From: Ruminococcus flavefaciens
GTDB taxonomy: Bacteria > Bacillota > Clostridia > Oscillospirales > Ruminococcaceae
Length of the DNA stretch: 10,962 nucleotides
Assembly (NCBI GenBank): GCA_002350065.1
Contig: DEDQ01000062.1
Location: 1 to 10,962, forward strand
Direction: 5' to 3'
The notes beneath the pieces are model-generated. The model saw only the letters and a list, made by a program, of their open reading frames with translations, ran no database searches and was not told the DNA's origin. Positions 1 to 6,477 of this stretch are shown here, piece after piece. The position numbers and the translations under genes are program-made. How positions within the stretch are numbered: position 1 is the stretch's first letter; every line of letters begins with the position of its first letter.

Positions 1-491
1 AGGCAGTTGTTTCCGCGCTCTATCGCTACGATGCCCGTGCGGCACATCTCCATGATGCCGAAGGGCTTCATAAGCTCGATGAACGCGTCTATTTTTGAGG
101 TCTCGCCCGTGAGCTCGCAGATGAGGGCGGTGGGGGAGTAGTCTACTATCTTCGAGCGGAATATCTCGACCGCTGTCATTATGTCCTGCCGCGTCTGGGG
201 TGTGTTCCTTATCTTTATCAGCAGCAGCTCGCGTATTACGGTGTCGCTCGGGTCGAGGACCTCGACCTCCTTGACGTCGTGGAGCTTTTCGAGCTGCTTG
301 AGTATCTTGTCCCTGATATCGTCGTCACCGCGGAATGCTACGGTTATTCGCGAAAATCCGGCGGATTCGGTCTCGCCGACAGTGAGGCAGTCGATGTTGA
401 AGCCGCGCCGCGTGAACATTCCCGATACTCGCGAGAGCACGCCTGAGACGTTCGATACGATAACGCCTATTACATATTGATTTGTTACCAT
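1..491 (-). CDS. ilvN: Acetolactate synthase small (regulatory) subunit, 3' end cut by window edge
   Basis: Translating the minus strand from the ATG at 491 gives 163 open codons with no stop, beginning MVTNQYVIGVIVSNVSGVLS. IlvN proteins are usually about 160-175 aa, so only a few C-terminal residues are missing. The N-terminal ~80 residues form the ACT domain, with the family signature around SGVLSRVSGMFTRRGFNID followed by TVGETES; the remainder matches the IlvN C-terminal domain (LLLIKI, then ELTGETSKIDAFIELMKPFGI). The family binds the IlvB catalytic subunit, stimulates it and confers valine feedback inhibition. The start is 9 bases after the ilvB stop, and its GAGGTGAG ribosome site overlaps that TGA, so translational coupling with ilvB is likely. 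No separate promoter is seen. Genes following ilvN (often ilvC) would lie outside the window. Confidence 0.95.
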   Translation of the reverse strand, partial: MVTNQYVIGVIVSNVSGVLSRVSGMFTRRGFNIDCLTVGETESAGFSRITVAFRGDDDIRDKILKQLEKLHDVKEVEVLDPSDTVIRELLLIKIRNTPQTRQDIMTAVEIFRSKIVDYSPTALICELTGETSKIDAFIELMKPFGIMEMCRTGIVAIERGNNC

Positions 492-500
492 GCTCTCACC

Positions 501-2195
501 TCATTCTATTCCGGTTATAATGTCGTCGATGTTGCCGTTTGGCGGGAATATCGGCAAAACTGCTTCGTCGCTGTCAACTGCGCAGTCGATGACGAAGGTG
601 CCCTCGTATGCGAATGCCTCTGCTGTGAGCTTTTCAAGCTCCACCGTGTTTGCGGCTCTGCCGCCCTTTGCGCCGAAGGCTTCCGCGACTTTGACAAAGT
701 CTGTCTTGCGGTTCAGCGTTGTCCCCGAGTAGCGCTTGTCGAAAAGCGCGGTCTGCCACTGGCGTACCATGCCGAGCACTCCGTTGTTCATTATCACCAC
801 TACGAGCTTTATCTCCTGCGATATAGCCGTCGCGAGCTCGTTCAGGTCCATGCCGAAGCTGCCGTCGCCTGTGATGAGTACCGCGCGTTTGCCGTTTGCC
901 TTTGCGGCTCCGATGGCTGCGCCCATGCCGAATCCCATTGTGCCGAGTCCGCCGCTCGATATGAAGGTGCGCGGCTTTTTCAGCGGGAAACGCTGGGCTG
1001 TCCACATCTGATGCTGTCCTACGTCGGTGGCGATGATGTCGCCCTCGGAAGTGTACCTGCTTATCGTGTCGATTATCTCATACGGCGCAAGCTTGCCGGG
1101 GTGGAGCTTCTTTGCGGCTGTGAGAGCTGAGTCGGTGAGTGCTTTTTCCTCGGCGCGGAGCTCCGCGATGCGCGCGTTCCATTCGAGGTGCTTGGTCTCG
1201 CTGAGCATCGGTATCAGGCGGAAAAGCGCGTCCTTGATGTCGCCCTGTATGGTCAGGTCGGAGCAGACGTTCTTGTTCAGCTCCGCGTTGTCTATGTCTA
1301 TGTGTATTATTCTGAAATTGCGGCTGAAGCGGTCGCCTGTGCCGGTAGCGCGGTCGGAGAAGCGGACTCCGAGCGCTATCACGAGGTCGGCTTCGTCTTC
1401 GGCTCTGGTGGCGGCGTAGTGTCCGTGCATTCCGCTCATGCCGAGAAAGCGCGGGTGGTCGGTCGGGACCGCTGAAAGTCCCATGAGCGAACAGCCCATC
1501 GGAGAATCCGTCTTTTCTGCGAGCTTTATCAGCTCTGACGACGCCTTGCCAGCTATCACGCCTCCGCCAAAGTAGATGTACGGGCGCTTTGCCGCCGATA
1601 TCATCTCCGCTGCCCTGCGAAGTCTGCTCTCAGATGCAAAGCTAAGCGGGTACGGGCGGACGGGCTCCGGTTTGGGCTCGAAGTCCCATATGCCGGTCTG
1701 GACGTCCTTCGGGATATCTACGAGAACAGGTCCCGGACGTCCCGATTTCGCTATCTTGAACGCCTCGCGGATAGTGTCCGCAAGCTCGCGTATGTCTTTG
1801 ACGATGAAGTTGTGCTTCGTTACAGGCATGGTGACTCCGACTATGTCGACCTCCTGAAAGCTGTCCCTGCCGATGAGACTGCACGAGACGTTGCCGGTTA
1901 TCGCTACTATCGGCACGGAATCAAGAAAGGCATTGGCTATGCCTGTTACAAGATTGGTCGCGCCCGGTCCGGATGTCGCGATACAGACTCCGACTTTGCC
2001 GGTAGTGCGTGCGAATCCGTCCGCCGCATGAGCGGCTCCCTGCTCGTGGGCAGTGAGTATGTGGGTTATCCTCTCGCGGCTCTGGTAGAGCTCGTCAAAC
2101 AGGTCTATCACCTGATTGCCCGGATAGCCGAAAACTGTATCTACGCCTTGCTCGATAAGAACCTCAACAGCGATCTTGGCTCCTGTTATTTTCAT
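501..2195 (-). CDS. ilvB: Acetolactate synthase large (catalytic) subunit
   Basis: The 564-aa protein is full length for the biosynthetic acetolactate synthase family, which condenses two pyruvates, or pyruvate with 2-oxobutyrate, in the first common step of valine, leucine and isoleucine synthesis. The N-terminal pyrimidine-binding ThDP domain shows GYPGNQVIDLFDEL and the catalytic Glu at residue 51 (AHEQGAAHAADGFAR). A central FAD/DHAP-like domain follows. The C-terminal ThDP/Mg2+ domain carries GDGSFGMDLNE from residue 443 and the metal-ligand NN at 470-471, then GMVRQWQ. The ATG at 2195 has AGAGG about 10 bases upstream. The gene precedes ilvN with a 9-base gap. A promoter at 2402-2430 gives a leader of about 200 nt. 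I found no T-box motif in that leader, so its control differs from that of leuA. The biosynthetic assignment is supported by the adjacent ilvN. Confidence 0.96.
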   Translation of the reverse strand: MKITGAKIAVEVLIEQGVDTVFGYPGNQVIDLFDELYQSRERITHILTAHEQGAAHAADGFARTTGKVGVCIATSGPGATNLVTGIANAFLDSVPIVAITGNVSCSLIGRDSFQEVDIVGVTMPVTKHNFIVKDIRELADTIREAFKIAKSGRPGPVLVDIPKDVQTGIWDFEPKPEPVRPYPLSFASESRLRRAAEMISAAKRPYIYFGGGVIAGKASSELIKLAEKTDSPMGCSLMGLSAVPTDHPRFLGMSGMHGHYAATRAEDEADLVIALGVRFSDRATGTGDRFSRNFRIIHIDIDNAELNKNVCSDLTIQGDIKDALFRLIPMLSETKHLEWNARIAELRAEEKALTDSALTAAKKLHPGKLAPYEIIDTISRYTSEGDIIATDVGQHQMWTAQRFPLKKPRTFISSGGLGTMGFGMGAAIGAAKANGKRAVLITGDGSFGMDLNELATAISQEIKLVVVIMNNGVLGMVRQWQTALFDKRYSGTTLNRKTDFVKVAEAFGAKGGRAANTVELEKLTAEAFAYEGTFVIDCAVDSDEAVLPIFPPNGNIDDIITGIE

Positions 2196-2235
2196 AGTAT
2201 GTAAACCTCTGTAAGTGATCGTATGTTTAAATCGT

Positions 2236-2408
2236 GTATAATGAATGCTTTGTGTTTATTCCTGTCAATAAACCTGAATATAAATCAGATTTTGCGGCGA
2301 GCGGAACTTGCCCCTACACAAACAAACGTATAATGCCCGAAATGTAGGGCGCTTTCCGAGCACCTGTGCTTTTTTCGACAGTATATTAATGCCTCGCATT
2401 CATTATAC
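2236..2408. repeat. Leader segment bounded by perfect 13-bp inverted repeats
   Basis: GTATAATGAATGC at 2236-2248 is repeated exactly in inverse at 2396-2408, enclosing 173 bp in total. Nested inside is a second imperfect inverted repeat: GCCCCTACA (ending at 2320) against TGTAGGGCG (from 2343), with flanking CGGAA/TTCCG pairing, which would fold the leader RNA into a hairpin of roughly 60 nt. The layout resembles a miniature inverted-repeat element that supplied or captured the ilvB promoter. No flanking target-site duplication is visible, and the arms could instead be paired protein-binding sites. This entry covers most of the 296-bp gap between ilvB and the AIM24 gene; no gene is seen there. 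Confidence 0.45.
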
Positions 2409-2430
2409 CATATTGTAAAGGCAAAAGCAA
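2402..2430 (-). promoter_or_regulatory. Probable ilvBN promoter
   Basis: On the minus strand, TTGCTT (2430-2425) and a perfect TATAAT (2407-2402) are 17 bp apart. It lies just downstream of the terminator of the preceding AIM24 gene and faces ilvB, with a predicted start near 2395 and a leader of about 200 nt. A small palindrome, AATGC-CTC-GCATT (2388-2400), covers the predicted start and could be a repressor site. The -10 box also sits inside the right arm of the 13-bp inverted repeat described separately. Confidence 0.7.
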
Positions 2431-2450
2431 TATTTGATTTGCATATCATA

Positions 2451-2479
2451 CAAAAAGGGACGCTTCTGAAAGCGCCCCT
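2451..2479 (-). terminator. Intrinsic terminator of the AIM24-family gene
   Basis: Read on the minus strand, AGGGGCGCTT pairs over 10 bp (one G-U) with AAGCGTCCCT around a TCAG tetraloop, followed directly by a run of Ts (complement of 2452-2456). It begins 12 bases after the stop codon of the 225-aa gene and insulates it from the ilvB promoter. Confidence 0.9.
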
Positions 2480-2491
2480 CTCTTATGCTTT

Positions 2492-3169
2492 TTATCTGCC
2501 CTTGGGTACTCTTGCGATGATTCTGCCTGCAAAATCATTGAAGTTCTGGGTCTGGAGGATTATCTTTCCGGGACCTGTCAGCTTTGTGAGGAAGAGCCCC
2601 TCGCCGCCGAGGAAGATGTTTCCGAGGCCTTTTACAGTCTCAATGTCGTAGTTTACTGTGGTCTCGAATGCTACTACGTTTCCGGTGTCTACCTTCAGTA
2701 CCTCGCCGGGGGCAAGTGTGCGCTCGACCTTGTCGCCGTCTACTTCAAGGAATGCCATGCCGCTTCCGTAAAGCCTCTGGAGGATAAAGCCCTCACCGCC
2801 GAAAAGTCCGGCTGTGAACTTCTTTGTGAATGTCGCCTTCAGGTCTACGCTCTGCTGTGCGCAGAGGAATGAGCCCTTCTGCACGATGAGCTCGCCCTGT
2901 GATATATCTACAGGCACAACTGTTCCCGGTACGGTAGAGCCGAATGCTATCTTTGCGCCTTCGATCTCTGCTGTGTAGTTTGCCATGAATATTGATTCGC
3001 CTGTGAACATTCTGCCGAGACTCTTTGCAAGTCCGCCGCGTGCATTGGTAGACATCGCGATGCCGTTTGTCTGCCATACCATTCCGCCTGACTGTGTGTA
3101 CATTGATTCGCCCTGACTGAGCGTTACTTCTACAGCGGGGACGGTCTGTCCGATGATTTCGTATTTCAT
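2492..3169 (-). CDS. AIM24 / TIGR00266 family protein
   Basis: This 225-aa protein is recognised as the TIGR00266/AIM24 (old DUF124) family from its opening MKYEIIGQTVPAVEVTLSQG, a TQSGGMVWQ segment, and repeated glycine-rich beta turns (GGLAKSLGRMFTGES, GLFGGEGFILQRLYGSG, GNIFLGGEGLFLTKLTGPG). The family forms a beta-strand-rich fold. Its yeast mitochondrial namesake affects inner-membrane organisation, but the bacterial role is not established. No signal peptide or transmembrane segment is apparent. The start at 3169 is supported by AGGAGG 8 bases upstream. It stands alone between its own promoter (3226-3254) and terminator (2451-2479). It is divergent from a small TM2-domain gene, and both families are associated with membranes elsewhere, so a shared envelope role is only a guess. 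Family call firm; function unknown. Confidence 0.88.
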   Translation of the reverse strand: MKYEIIGQTVPAVEVTLSQGESMYTQSGGMVWQTNGIAMSTNARGGLAKSLGRMFTGESIFMANYTAEIEGAKIAFGSTVPGTVVPVDISQGELIVQKGSFLCAQQSVDLKATFTKKFTAGLFGGEGFILQRLYGSGMAFLEVDGDKVERTLAPGEVLKVDTGNVVAFETTVNYDIETVKGLGNIFLGGEGLFLTKLTGPGKIILQTQNFNDFAGRIIARVPKGR

Positions 3170-3225
3170 TTGATGTGCCTCCTGTTTTTAGATTATTATC
3201 AGCATGGTATTTGCTGCATATTCAT

Positions 3226-3254
3226 ATTTTACCATTTATTACATAAAACGTCAA
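3226..3254 (-). promoter_or_regulatory. Promoter of the AIM24-family gene
   Basis: On the minus strand TTGACG (3254-3249) and TAAAAT (3231-3226) are spaced by 17 bp, giving a predicted start near 3219 and a leader of about 50 nt to the AGGAGG/ATG. It is one half of a divergent control region with the plus-strand promoter at 3398-3426. The AT-rich stretch 3255-3397 between them contains no gene that I can support. Confidence 0.75.
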
Positions 3255-3397
3255 TATGAAAAGAATAATTATTTCAAAAAAAATCGCTTTTTCAATTATT
3301 TCTGTGTAAATTCTACAGCGGATTGTGAATTAATAGGTCAAATTGCCGCTCTTTTATACATATAATTGTGAAAAATGCAGAAATATTATTACCTATA

Positions 3398-3426
3398 TTG
3401 ATTTTGTGCCGATACTGTGATATACT
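3398..3426 (+). promoter_or_regulatory. Promoter of the TM2-domain gene
   Basis: TTGATT (3398-3403) and TATACT (3421-3426) are exactly 17 bp apart. The predicted start is near 3433, leaving an untranslated leader of about 80 nt. This decides the gene start: an in-frame ATG at 3429 would lie upstream of the transcript, so translation must begin at 3513. Confidence 0.75.
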
Positions 3427-3512
3427 AATTGTTAACAGAGTATGAAGGCTTTCGCTTTCGCTTCTGTATAATCTTATTCTACATAAGGTATGATATGAAA
3501 GGAGAAATACTT

Positions 3513-3734
3513 ATGGAACCTAAAAAGAAGATAGTTGCTGGTCTTCTCGGACTTTTCCTCGGAGGCTTCGGTGCACATCAGTTCTATCTCGGAAATACTA
3601 AGAGAGGCATCATCCAGCTTATCGTTACTTGCGTTACCTGCGGACTCGGCGCTCTCTGGGGTGAGATCGAAGGCATCATGATCCTCATCGGTAAGATCAC
3701 TACTGACGCTAACGGCAACGAGCTCGTTGACTAA
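3513..3734 (+). CDS. Small TM2-domain membrane protein
   Basis: This 73-aa protein starts MEPKKKIVAGLLGLFLGGFG. The TM2 domain is visible as a hydrophobic helix (about residues 7-20), the conserved polar turn FGAHQFYLGNTKRG (residues 19-32), and a second hydrophobic helix (about 33-60) containing TCVTCGLGALWGEIEGI. It ends in a short polar tail, TTDANGNELVD. It should be an integral membrane protein with two helices. TM2 proteins are widespread and their bacterial function is not defined. AAAGGAG at 3498-3504 is 8 bases before the ATG at 3513, so I chose this start over the upstream in-frame ATG at 3429, which precedes the predicted transcription start. The downstream GNAT gene is on the same strand, 64 bases away across a weak hairpin. 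Confidence 0.9.
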   Translation: MEPKKKIVAGLLGLFLGGFGAHQFYLGNTKRGIIQLIVTCVTCGLGALWGEIEGIMILIGKITTDANGNELVD

Positions 3735-3751
3735 TTAACAATAGCAAAGAT

Positions 3752-3776
3752 TATCCCGTTCGTTCTGAGCGGGATA
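3752..3776 (+). terminator. Weak terminator-like hairpin after the TM2 gene
   Basis: TATCCCG (3752-3758) pairs with CGGGATA (3770-3776) around an 11-nt loop, followed only by the short, interrupted run TTTCCTTAT. The stem is clear but the U-tract is poor, so it probably attenuates rather than stops transcription, and the following GNAT gene may be served by read-through. No convincing promoter is seen between the two genes. Confidence 0.45.
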
Positions 3777-3798
3777 TTTCCTTATAAGGAGAAAAACT

Positions 3799-4323
3799 AT
3801 GGATATTCTGTTTACTACCGAAAGACTTGCGTTGAGAAGATTCAATCCCGCTGACTATAATGACCTCGCCGATATCATCGCTGACCCCGATGTTACCTAC
3901 TTCGAGCCCTATCAGACCTTTACACGCGAAGCCTGCATCGACGAGGCTGTGAAGCTCTCGGAAAGCGAGGAATTCTTCGCCGTTGTGCTCGATAATAAGG
4001 GCATCGGCAAGATATACTTCTCGCGCAAGAGCGCCGGTACCTTTGAGATAGGTTATACCTTCGCCGCCGCTTTTCAGGGTAAAGGCTATGCGAGCGAAAG
4101 CATCCGCGGCTTTATGAAGTATGCTTTTTCTGAGCTCGATGTCCGCCGCATTATCGCTGAGATAGATACACGCAACGTCAAGTCTGTTAACCTCGCCGAG
4201 CGCGTCGGTATGCGCCGTGAGGCTCTGCACAGGGAGCTCTTCCCGCGTAAGGACGATAAGTCGGTGTTCAGCGACTTCTACGTTTATGCTCTGCTGAAAA
4301 GCGAATTCGAGGAAGAAGAGTAA
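3799..4323 (+). CDS. GNAT-family N-acetyltransferase, RimJ/RimL type
   Basis: This 174-aa protein has the length and order of the RimJ/RimL-like GNAT group: an N-terminal TERLALRRFNPADYNDL (residues 7-23), a beta-hairpin core (FFAVVLDNKGIGKIYF, residues 59-74; FEIGYTF), the acetyl-CoA pyrophosphate loop QGKGYA at 93-98 (motif A), and NVKSVNLAERVGMRREALHRE near 126-146 (motif B). The family transfers acetyl groups to ribosomal protein N-termini or to small amines; the substrate here cannot be told. Translation starts at 3799 with AAGGAGA (3786-3792) upstream. The protein ends in an acidic tail. A strong terminator follows at 4332, closing the TM2-GNAT transcription unit. Confidence 0.9.
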   Translation: MDILFTTERLALRRFNPADYNDLADIIADPDVTYFEPYQTFTREACIDEAVKLSESEEFFAVVLDNKGIGKIYFSRKSAGTFEIGYTFAAAFQGKGYASESIRGFMKYAFSELDVRRIIAEIDTRNVKSVNLAERVGMRREALHRELFPRKDDKSVFSDFYVYALLKSEFEEEE

Positions 4324-4331
4324 TATTATGC

Positions 4332-4371
4332 TGAGGGACAGCCTGAAAGGGTGTCCCTCATTACATTTTTT
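4332..4371 (+). terminator. Intrinsic terminator after the GNAT gene
   Basis: TGAGGGACA (4332-4340) pairs perfectly over 9 bp with TGTCCCTCA (4352-4360), followed after TTACA by six Ts at 4366-4371. It starts 8 bases after the GNAT stop and just before the leuA promoter. It lies inside an open frame continuous with leuA, which is one reason to reject the long leuA reading. Confidence 0.9.
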
Positions 4372-4381
4372 ATATAACCCC

Positions 4382-4410
4382 TTGACAAATTTCACTTTAC
4401 ATTGTATAAT
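4382..4410 (+). promoter_or_regulatory. Consensus sigma-A promoter for the T-box/leuA transcript
   Basis: A perfect TTGACA (4382-4387) and a perfect TATAAT (4405-4410) are separated by 17 bp. The predicted start is about 4417, immediately before Stem I of the T-box. A constitutive consensus promoter combined with termination control in the leader is the usual T-box arrangement. Confidence 0.93.
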
Positions 4411-4416
4411 ACCAGT

Positions 4417-4689
4417 AATAAATGCTATGAAGGGAAATAAAACCCGAGGACGTTTTCTCAGAGAGCTGCCGGCAGGTGTAAGGCGGTATTCGGATACGGG
4501 TCATAGCTCCTCCCTGAGCAGTCGGCTGAAAGCTTTTCCGCGATTAGGCTTGAACGGGCTCTCCCGTTACAGAGATATGCGTTTATCGGCGCAGATGAGC
4601 GGGCGTATACTTTACGTCAAGAAGAGTGGTACCACGGAGTATATTCGTAACTTCGTCTCTTCCATGCACTGCATGGAGGAGACTTTTTT
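4417..4689 (+). ncRNA. T-box riboswitch leader, tRNA-Leu (CUC specifier), controlling leuA
   Basis: The parts seen, in order, are as follows. Stem I base AGGGA (4431-4435) pairs with TCCCT (4511-4515). An internal specifier loop (4436-4441 and 4502-4510) carries CTC, a Leu codon, at 4507-4509. An upper helix pairs ACCCG (4442-4446) with CGGGT (4497-4501). AGAGAG lies at 4460-4465. The apical hairpin CTGCC/GGCGG (4466-4486) contains a GGTG loop motif. Conserved CTGAAAGC lies near 4525-4532, and a further hairpin, AACGGG/CCCGTT, at 4553-4568. The T-box itself is at 4623-4636. The antiterminator pairs GAAGAG (4621-4626) with CTCTTC (4657-4662), has the canonical 7-nt bulge UGGUACC (4627-4633), and continues as ACGGAG (4634-4639) with CTTCGT (4651-4656). 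The UGGU would pair with a tRNA ending ACCA. Uncharged tRNA-Leu should favour the antiterminator and switch on leuA. Confidence 0.93.
4655..4689 (+). terminator. T-box regulated intrinsic terminator upstream of leuA
   Basis: GTCTCTTCCATGCA (4655-4668) is complementary to the strand ending at 4683 over about 12-13 bp with one G-U pair and a tight loop, followed by six Ts (4684-4689). Its 5' arm overlaps the 3' strands of the antiterminator (4651-4662), so the two structures are mutually exclusive. Confidence 0.92.
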
Positions 4690-4726
4690 GTTTCTCTATT
4701 CCAATTATGAAAAGGAGGTCATGATA

Positions 4727-6394
4727 ATGGCGACTATGAATAATGTGACCAAGTATACAAGACAGTTCTTTGAAGCTCCCAAAACTGCCATGAAATGGGC
4801 GGAACGCTCTTATATCGACAAGGCTCCCGTCTGGTGCAGCGTTGACCTGCGCGACGGCAATCAGGCTCTCGTGATACCGATGAGCCTCGGCGAAAAGCTC
4901 GAATTCTTCCAGATGCTCGTCGATATCGGCTTCAAGGAGATAGAAATAGGCTTCCCTGCCGCCTCTGAGACTGAGTACGACTTCTGCCGCACTCTCATCG
5001 AGGAGGAGCTCATCCCCGACGATGTGACAATTCAGGTGCTCACTCAGTCGCGCGAGCATATAATCGAGAAGACCTTCGAGGCGCTCAAGGGGTGCAGGAA
5101 TGCGATAGTTCACCTCTATAATTCGACCTCCGCTGCTCAGCGCGAACAGGTATTCCGCAAGTCAAAGCAGGAAATTCTCGATATCGCCGTTTCAGGCGCG
5201 AAGCTCTGCAAGGAGTACCGCGAACGCTATGAGGGGAATTTCCGCTTTGAGTATTCTCCCGAAAGCTTTACCGGTACTGAGCCCGAGTTTGCTCTCGAGG
5301 TCTGTAACGCTGTCCTCGACGTGTGGGAGCCTTCTCCTGAGGATAAGGTCATAATCAATCTCCCCGTGACAGTTCAGCTCTCTATGCCCCATGTCTACGC
5401 CAATCAGATAGAGTATATGTGCGAAAACCTCAAATACCGCGAAAATGTGATAGTCTCGCTTCACCCGCATAACGACCGCGGCTGCGCGGTCGCGGATACC
5501 GAAATGGGGCTCCTCGCCGGTGCTGACCGCGTTGAGGGTACTCTCTTCGGCAACGGCGAGCGTACCGGCAACGTCGATATCATCACTCTCGCGATGAATA
5601 TGTACTCGCAGGGCGTTGACCCTCAGCTCGACCTCAGCGATATCCCCGCTATAAATGAGCTCTTTACCCGCGTTACGCGTATGAATGTGTACGAGCGTCA
5701 GCCGTACTCCGGAAAGCTCGTATTCGCGGCGTTCAGCGGCTCGCATCAGGACGCTATCGCCAAGGGTATGAAATGGCGCGAGGAGGGTCACGGCGGTTTC
5801 TGGAACGTTCCGTATCTCCCTATCGACCCCGCAGATGTCGGCCGTGAATACTCCGCCGACGTTATCCGTATCAACAGTCAGTCCGGAAAAGGCGGCATCG
5901 GCTATATCCTCGAGACACGCTTCGGCTACGACCTCCCCAAAAAGATGCGCGAGAAGGTCGGCTACCTCGTAAAGGACGTTTCCGACAAGAAGCACAAGGA
6001 GCTCCTCCCCGATGAGGTGTACGAGATATTCAAGCAGAATTTCGTCGATATCACTTCTCCTATCGAGATAACGGAAACTCACTTCAAACAGCGCGAGGGC
6101 ATCGAGGCTACTGTTTCGTTCAATTACAACGGCAATCGCGTGACTGCGACAGACACCGGTAACGGTCGTCTCGACGCCGTCAGCAATGCCCTTCGCTCCT
6201 ATACGGGTGCGGACTTCAACATCAATGCCTATACCGAGCACGCCCTCGAGGTCGGCTCGGCTTCAAAGGCTGTTTCCTATGTCGAGATAGTCACCGGCGA
6301 CGGCAGAAGCTTCTGGGGTACGGGTATCGACAACGATATCATTACCTCGTCTATCAAGGCTCTCGTCAGTGCTGTGAATAATATGCTGAACTGA
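4727..6394 (+). CDS. leuA: 2-isopropylmalate synthase, yeast/actinobacterial type
   Basis: The 555-aa enzyme condenses acetyl-CoA with 2-oxoisovalerate, the first committed step of leucine synthesis. The TIM-barrel catalytic domain shows DLRDGNQ (residues 40-46), the metal-ligand motif HPHNDRG (246-252) and FGNGERTGN (274-282). A C-terminal leucine-binding LeuA dimer domain occupies roughly the last 125 residues, with ETHFKQREG, NYNGNRVTATDTGNGRLDA and a YVEIVTGDGRSFWGTGID end. The size and the RQFFEAP and ERSYIDKAPVWCSVDLRDGNQ start fit the longer TIGR00970-type LeuA rather than the ~515-aa enterobacterial form. I chose 4727 because GGAGG (4714-4718) lies 8 bases upstream. The ATG at 4721 is only 2 bases away, and the frame further back runs through the T-box, promoter and a terminator. 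It is monocistronic here, ending at a terminator shared with a convergent gene. Confidence 0.96.
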   Translation: MATMNNVTKYTRQFFEAPKTAMKWAERSYIDKAPVWCSVDLRDGNQALVIPMSLGEKLEFFQMLVDIGFKEIEIGFPAASETEYDFCRTLIEEELIPDDVTIQVLTQSREHIIEKTFEALKGCRNAIVHLYNSTSAAQREQVFRKSKQEILDIAVSGAKLCKEYRERYEGNFRFEYSPESFTGTEPEFALEVCNAVLDVWEPSPEDKVIINLPVTVQLSMPHVYANQIEYMCENLKYRENVIVSLHPHNDRGCAVADTEMGLLAGADRVEGTLFGNGERTGNVDIITLAMNMYSQGVDPQLDLSDIPAINELFTRVTRMNVYERQPYSGKLVFAAFSGSHQDAIAKGMKWREEGHGGFWNVPYLPIDPADVGREYSADVIRINSQSGKGGIGYILETRFGYDLPKKMREKVGYLVKDVSDKKHKELLPDEVYEIFKQNFVDITSPIEITETHFKQREGIEATVSFNYNGNRVTATDTGNGRLDAVSNALRSYTGADFNINAYTEHALEVGSASKAVSYVEIVTGDGRSFWGTGIDNDIITSSIKALVSAVNNMLN

Positions 6395-6436
6395 ACGGCA
6401 GTGACCTCCTTTTCAGCATCGTATAATATGTGCAAA

Positions 6437-6475
6437 AAAACCGGACTAACGGGGCTTCCCCATTAGTCCGGTTTT
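6437..6475. terminator. Bidirectional terminator between leuA and the CPBP protease gene
   Basis: AAAACCGGACTAA (6437-6449) pairs perfectly over 13 bp with TTAGTCCGGTTTT (6463-6475), and the loop can extend further through GGGG/CCCC. T runs are present on both sides in the appropriate directions (A-tract 6434-6440 and T-tract 6472-6475), so it can end leuA on the plus strand and the protease gene on the minus strand. It finishes 2 bases before the protease stop codon. Confidence 0.93.
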
Positions 6476-6477
6476 GA

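Noticed and set aside
477..1130. Long plus-strand frame opposite ilvB (217 codons), with similar long antisense frames opposite leuA and the ABC genes
   Set aside because: These are mirror frames produced by the codon bias of strong coding genes; they lack ribosome sites and recognisable protein features.
2249..2270. TTGACA at about 2265 (minus strand) as a second ilvB promoter
   Set aside because: No acceptable -10 box lies 16-18 bp downstream; the nearest candidates (CATTAT, TATACA) are 19 and 22 bp away.
2358..2375. Small plus-strand hairpin GCACCTGTGC followed by six Ts
   Set aside because: The stem is only 3-4 bp once a loop is allowed, and no plus-strand gene precedes it; it probably arises by chance within the ilvB leader.
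3429..3512. 28-residue N-terminal extension of the TM2 protein
   Set aside because: The ATG at 3429 lies upstream of the predicted transcript start near 3433 and has no ribosome site, whereas AAAGGAG is correctly placed for 3513.
4328..4726. N-terminal extension of LeuA to an ATG at 4328
   Set aside because: It crosses the GNAT terminator, the consensus promoter, the T-box and the regulated terminator. The only well-spaced ribosome site serves 4727, and the LeuA family match starts there.
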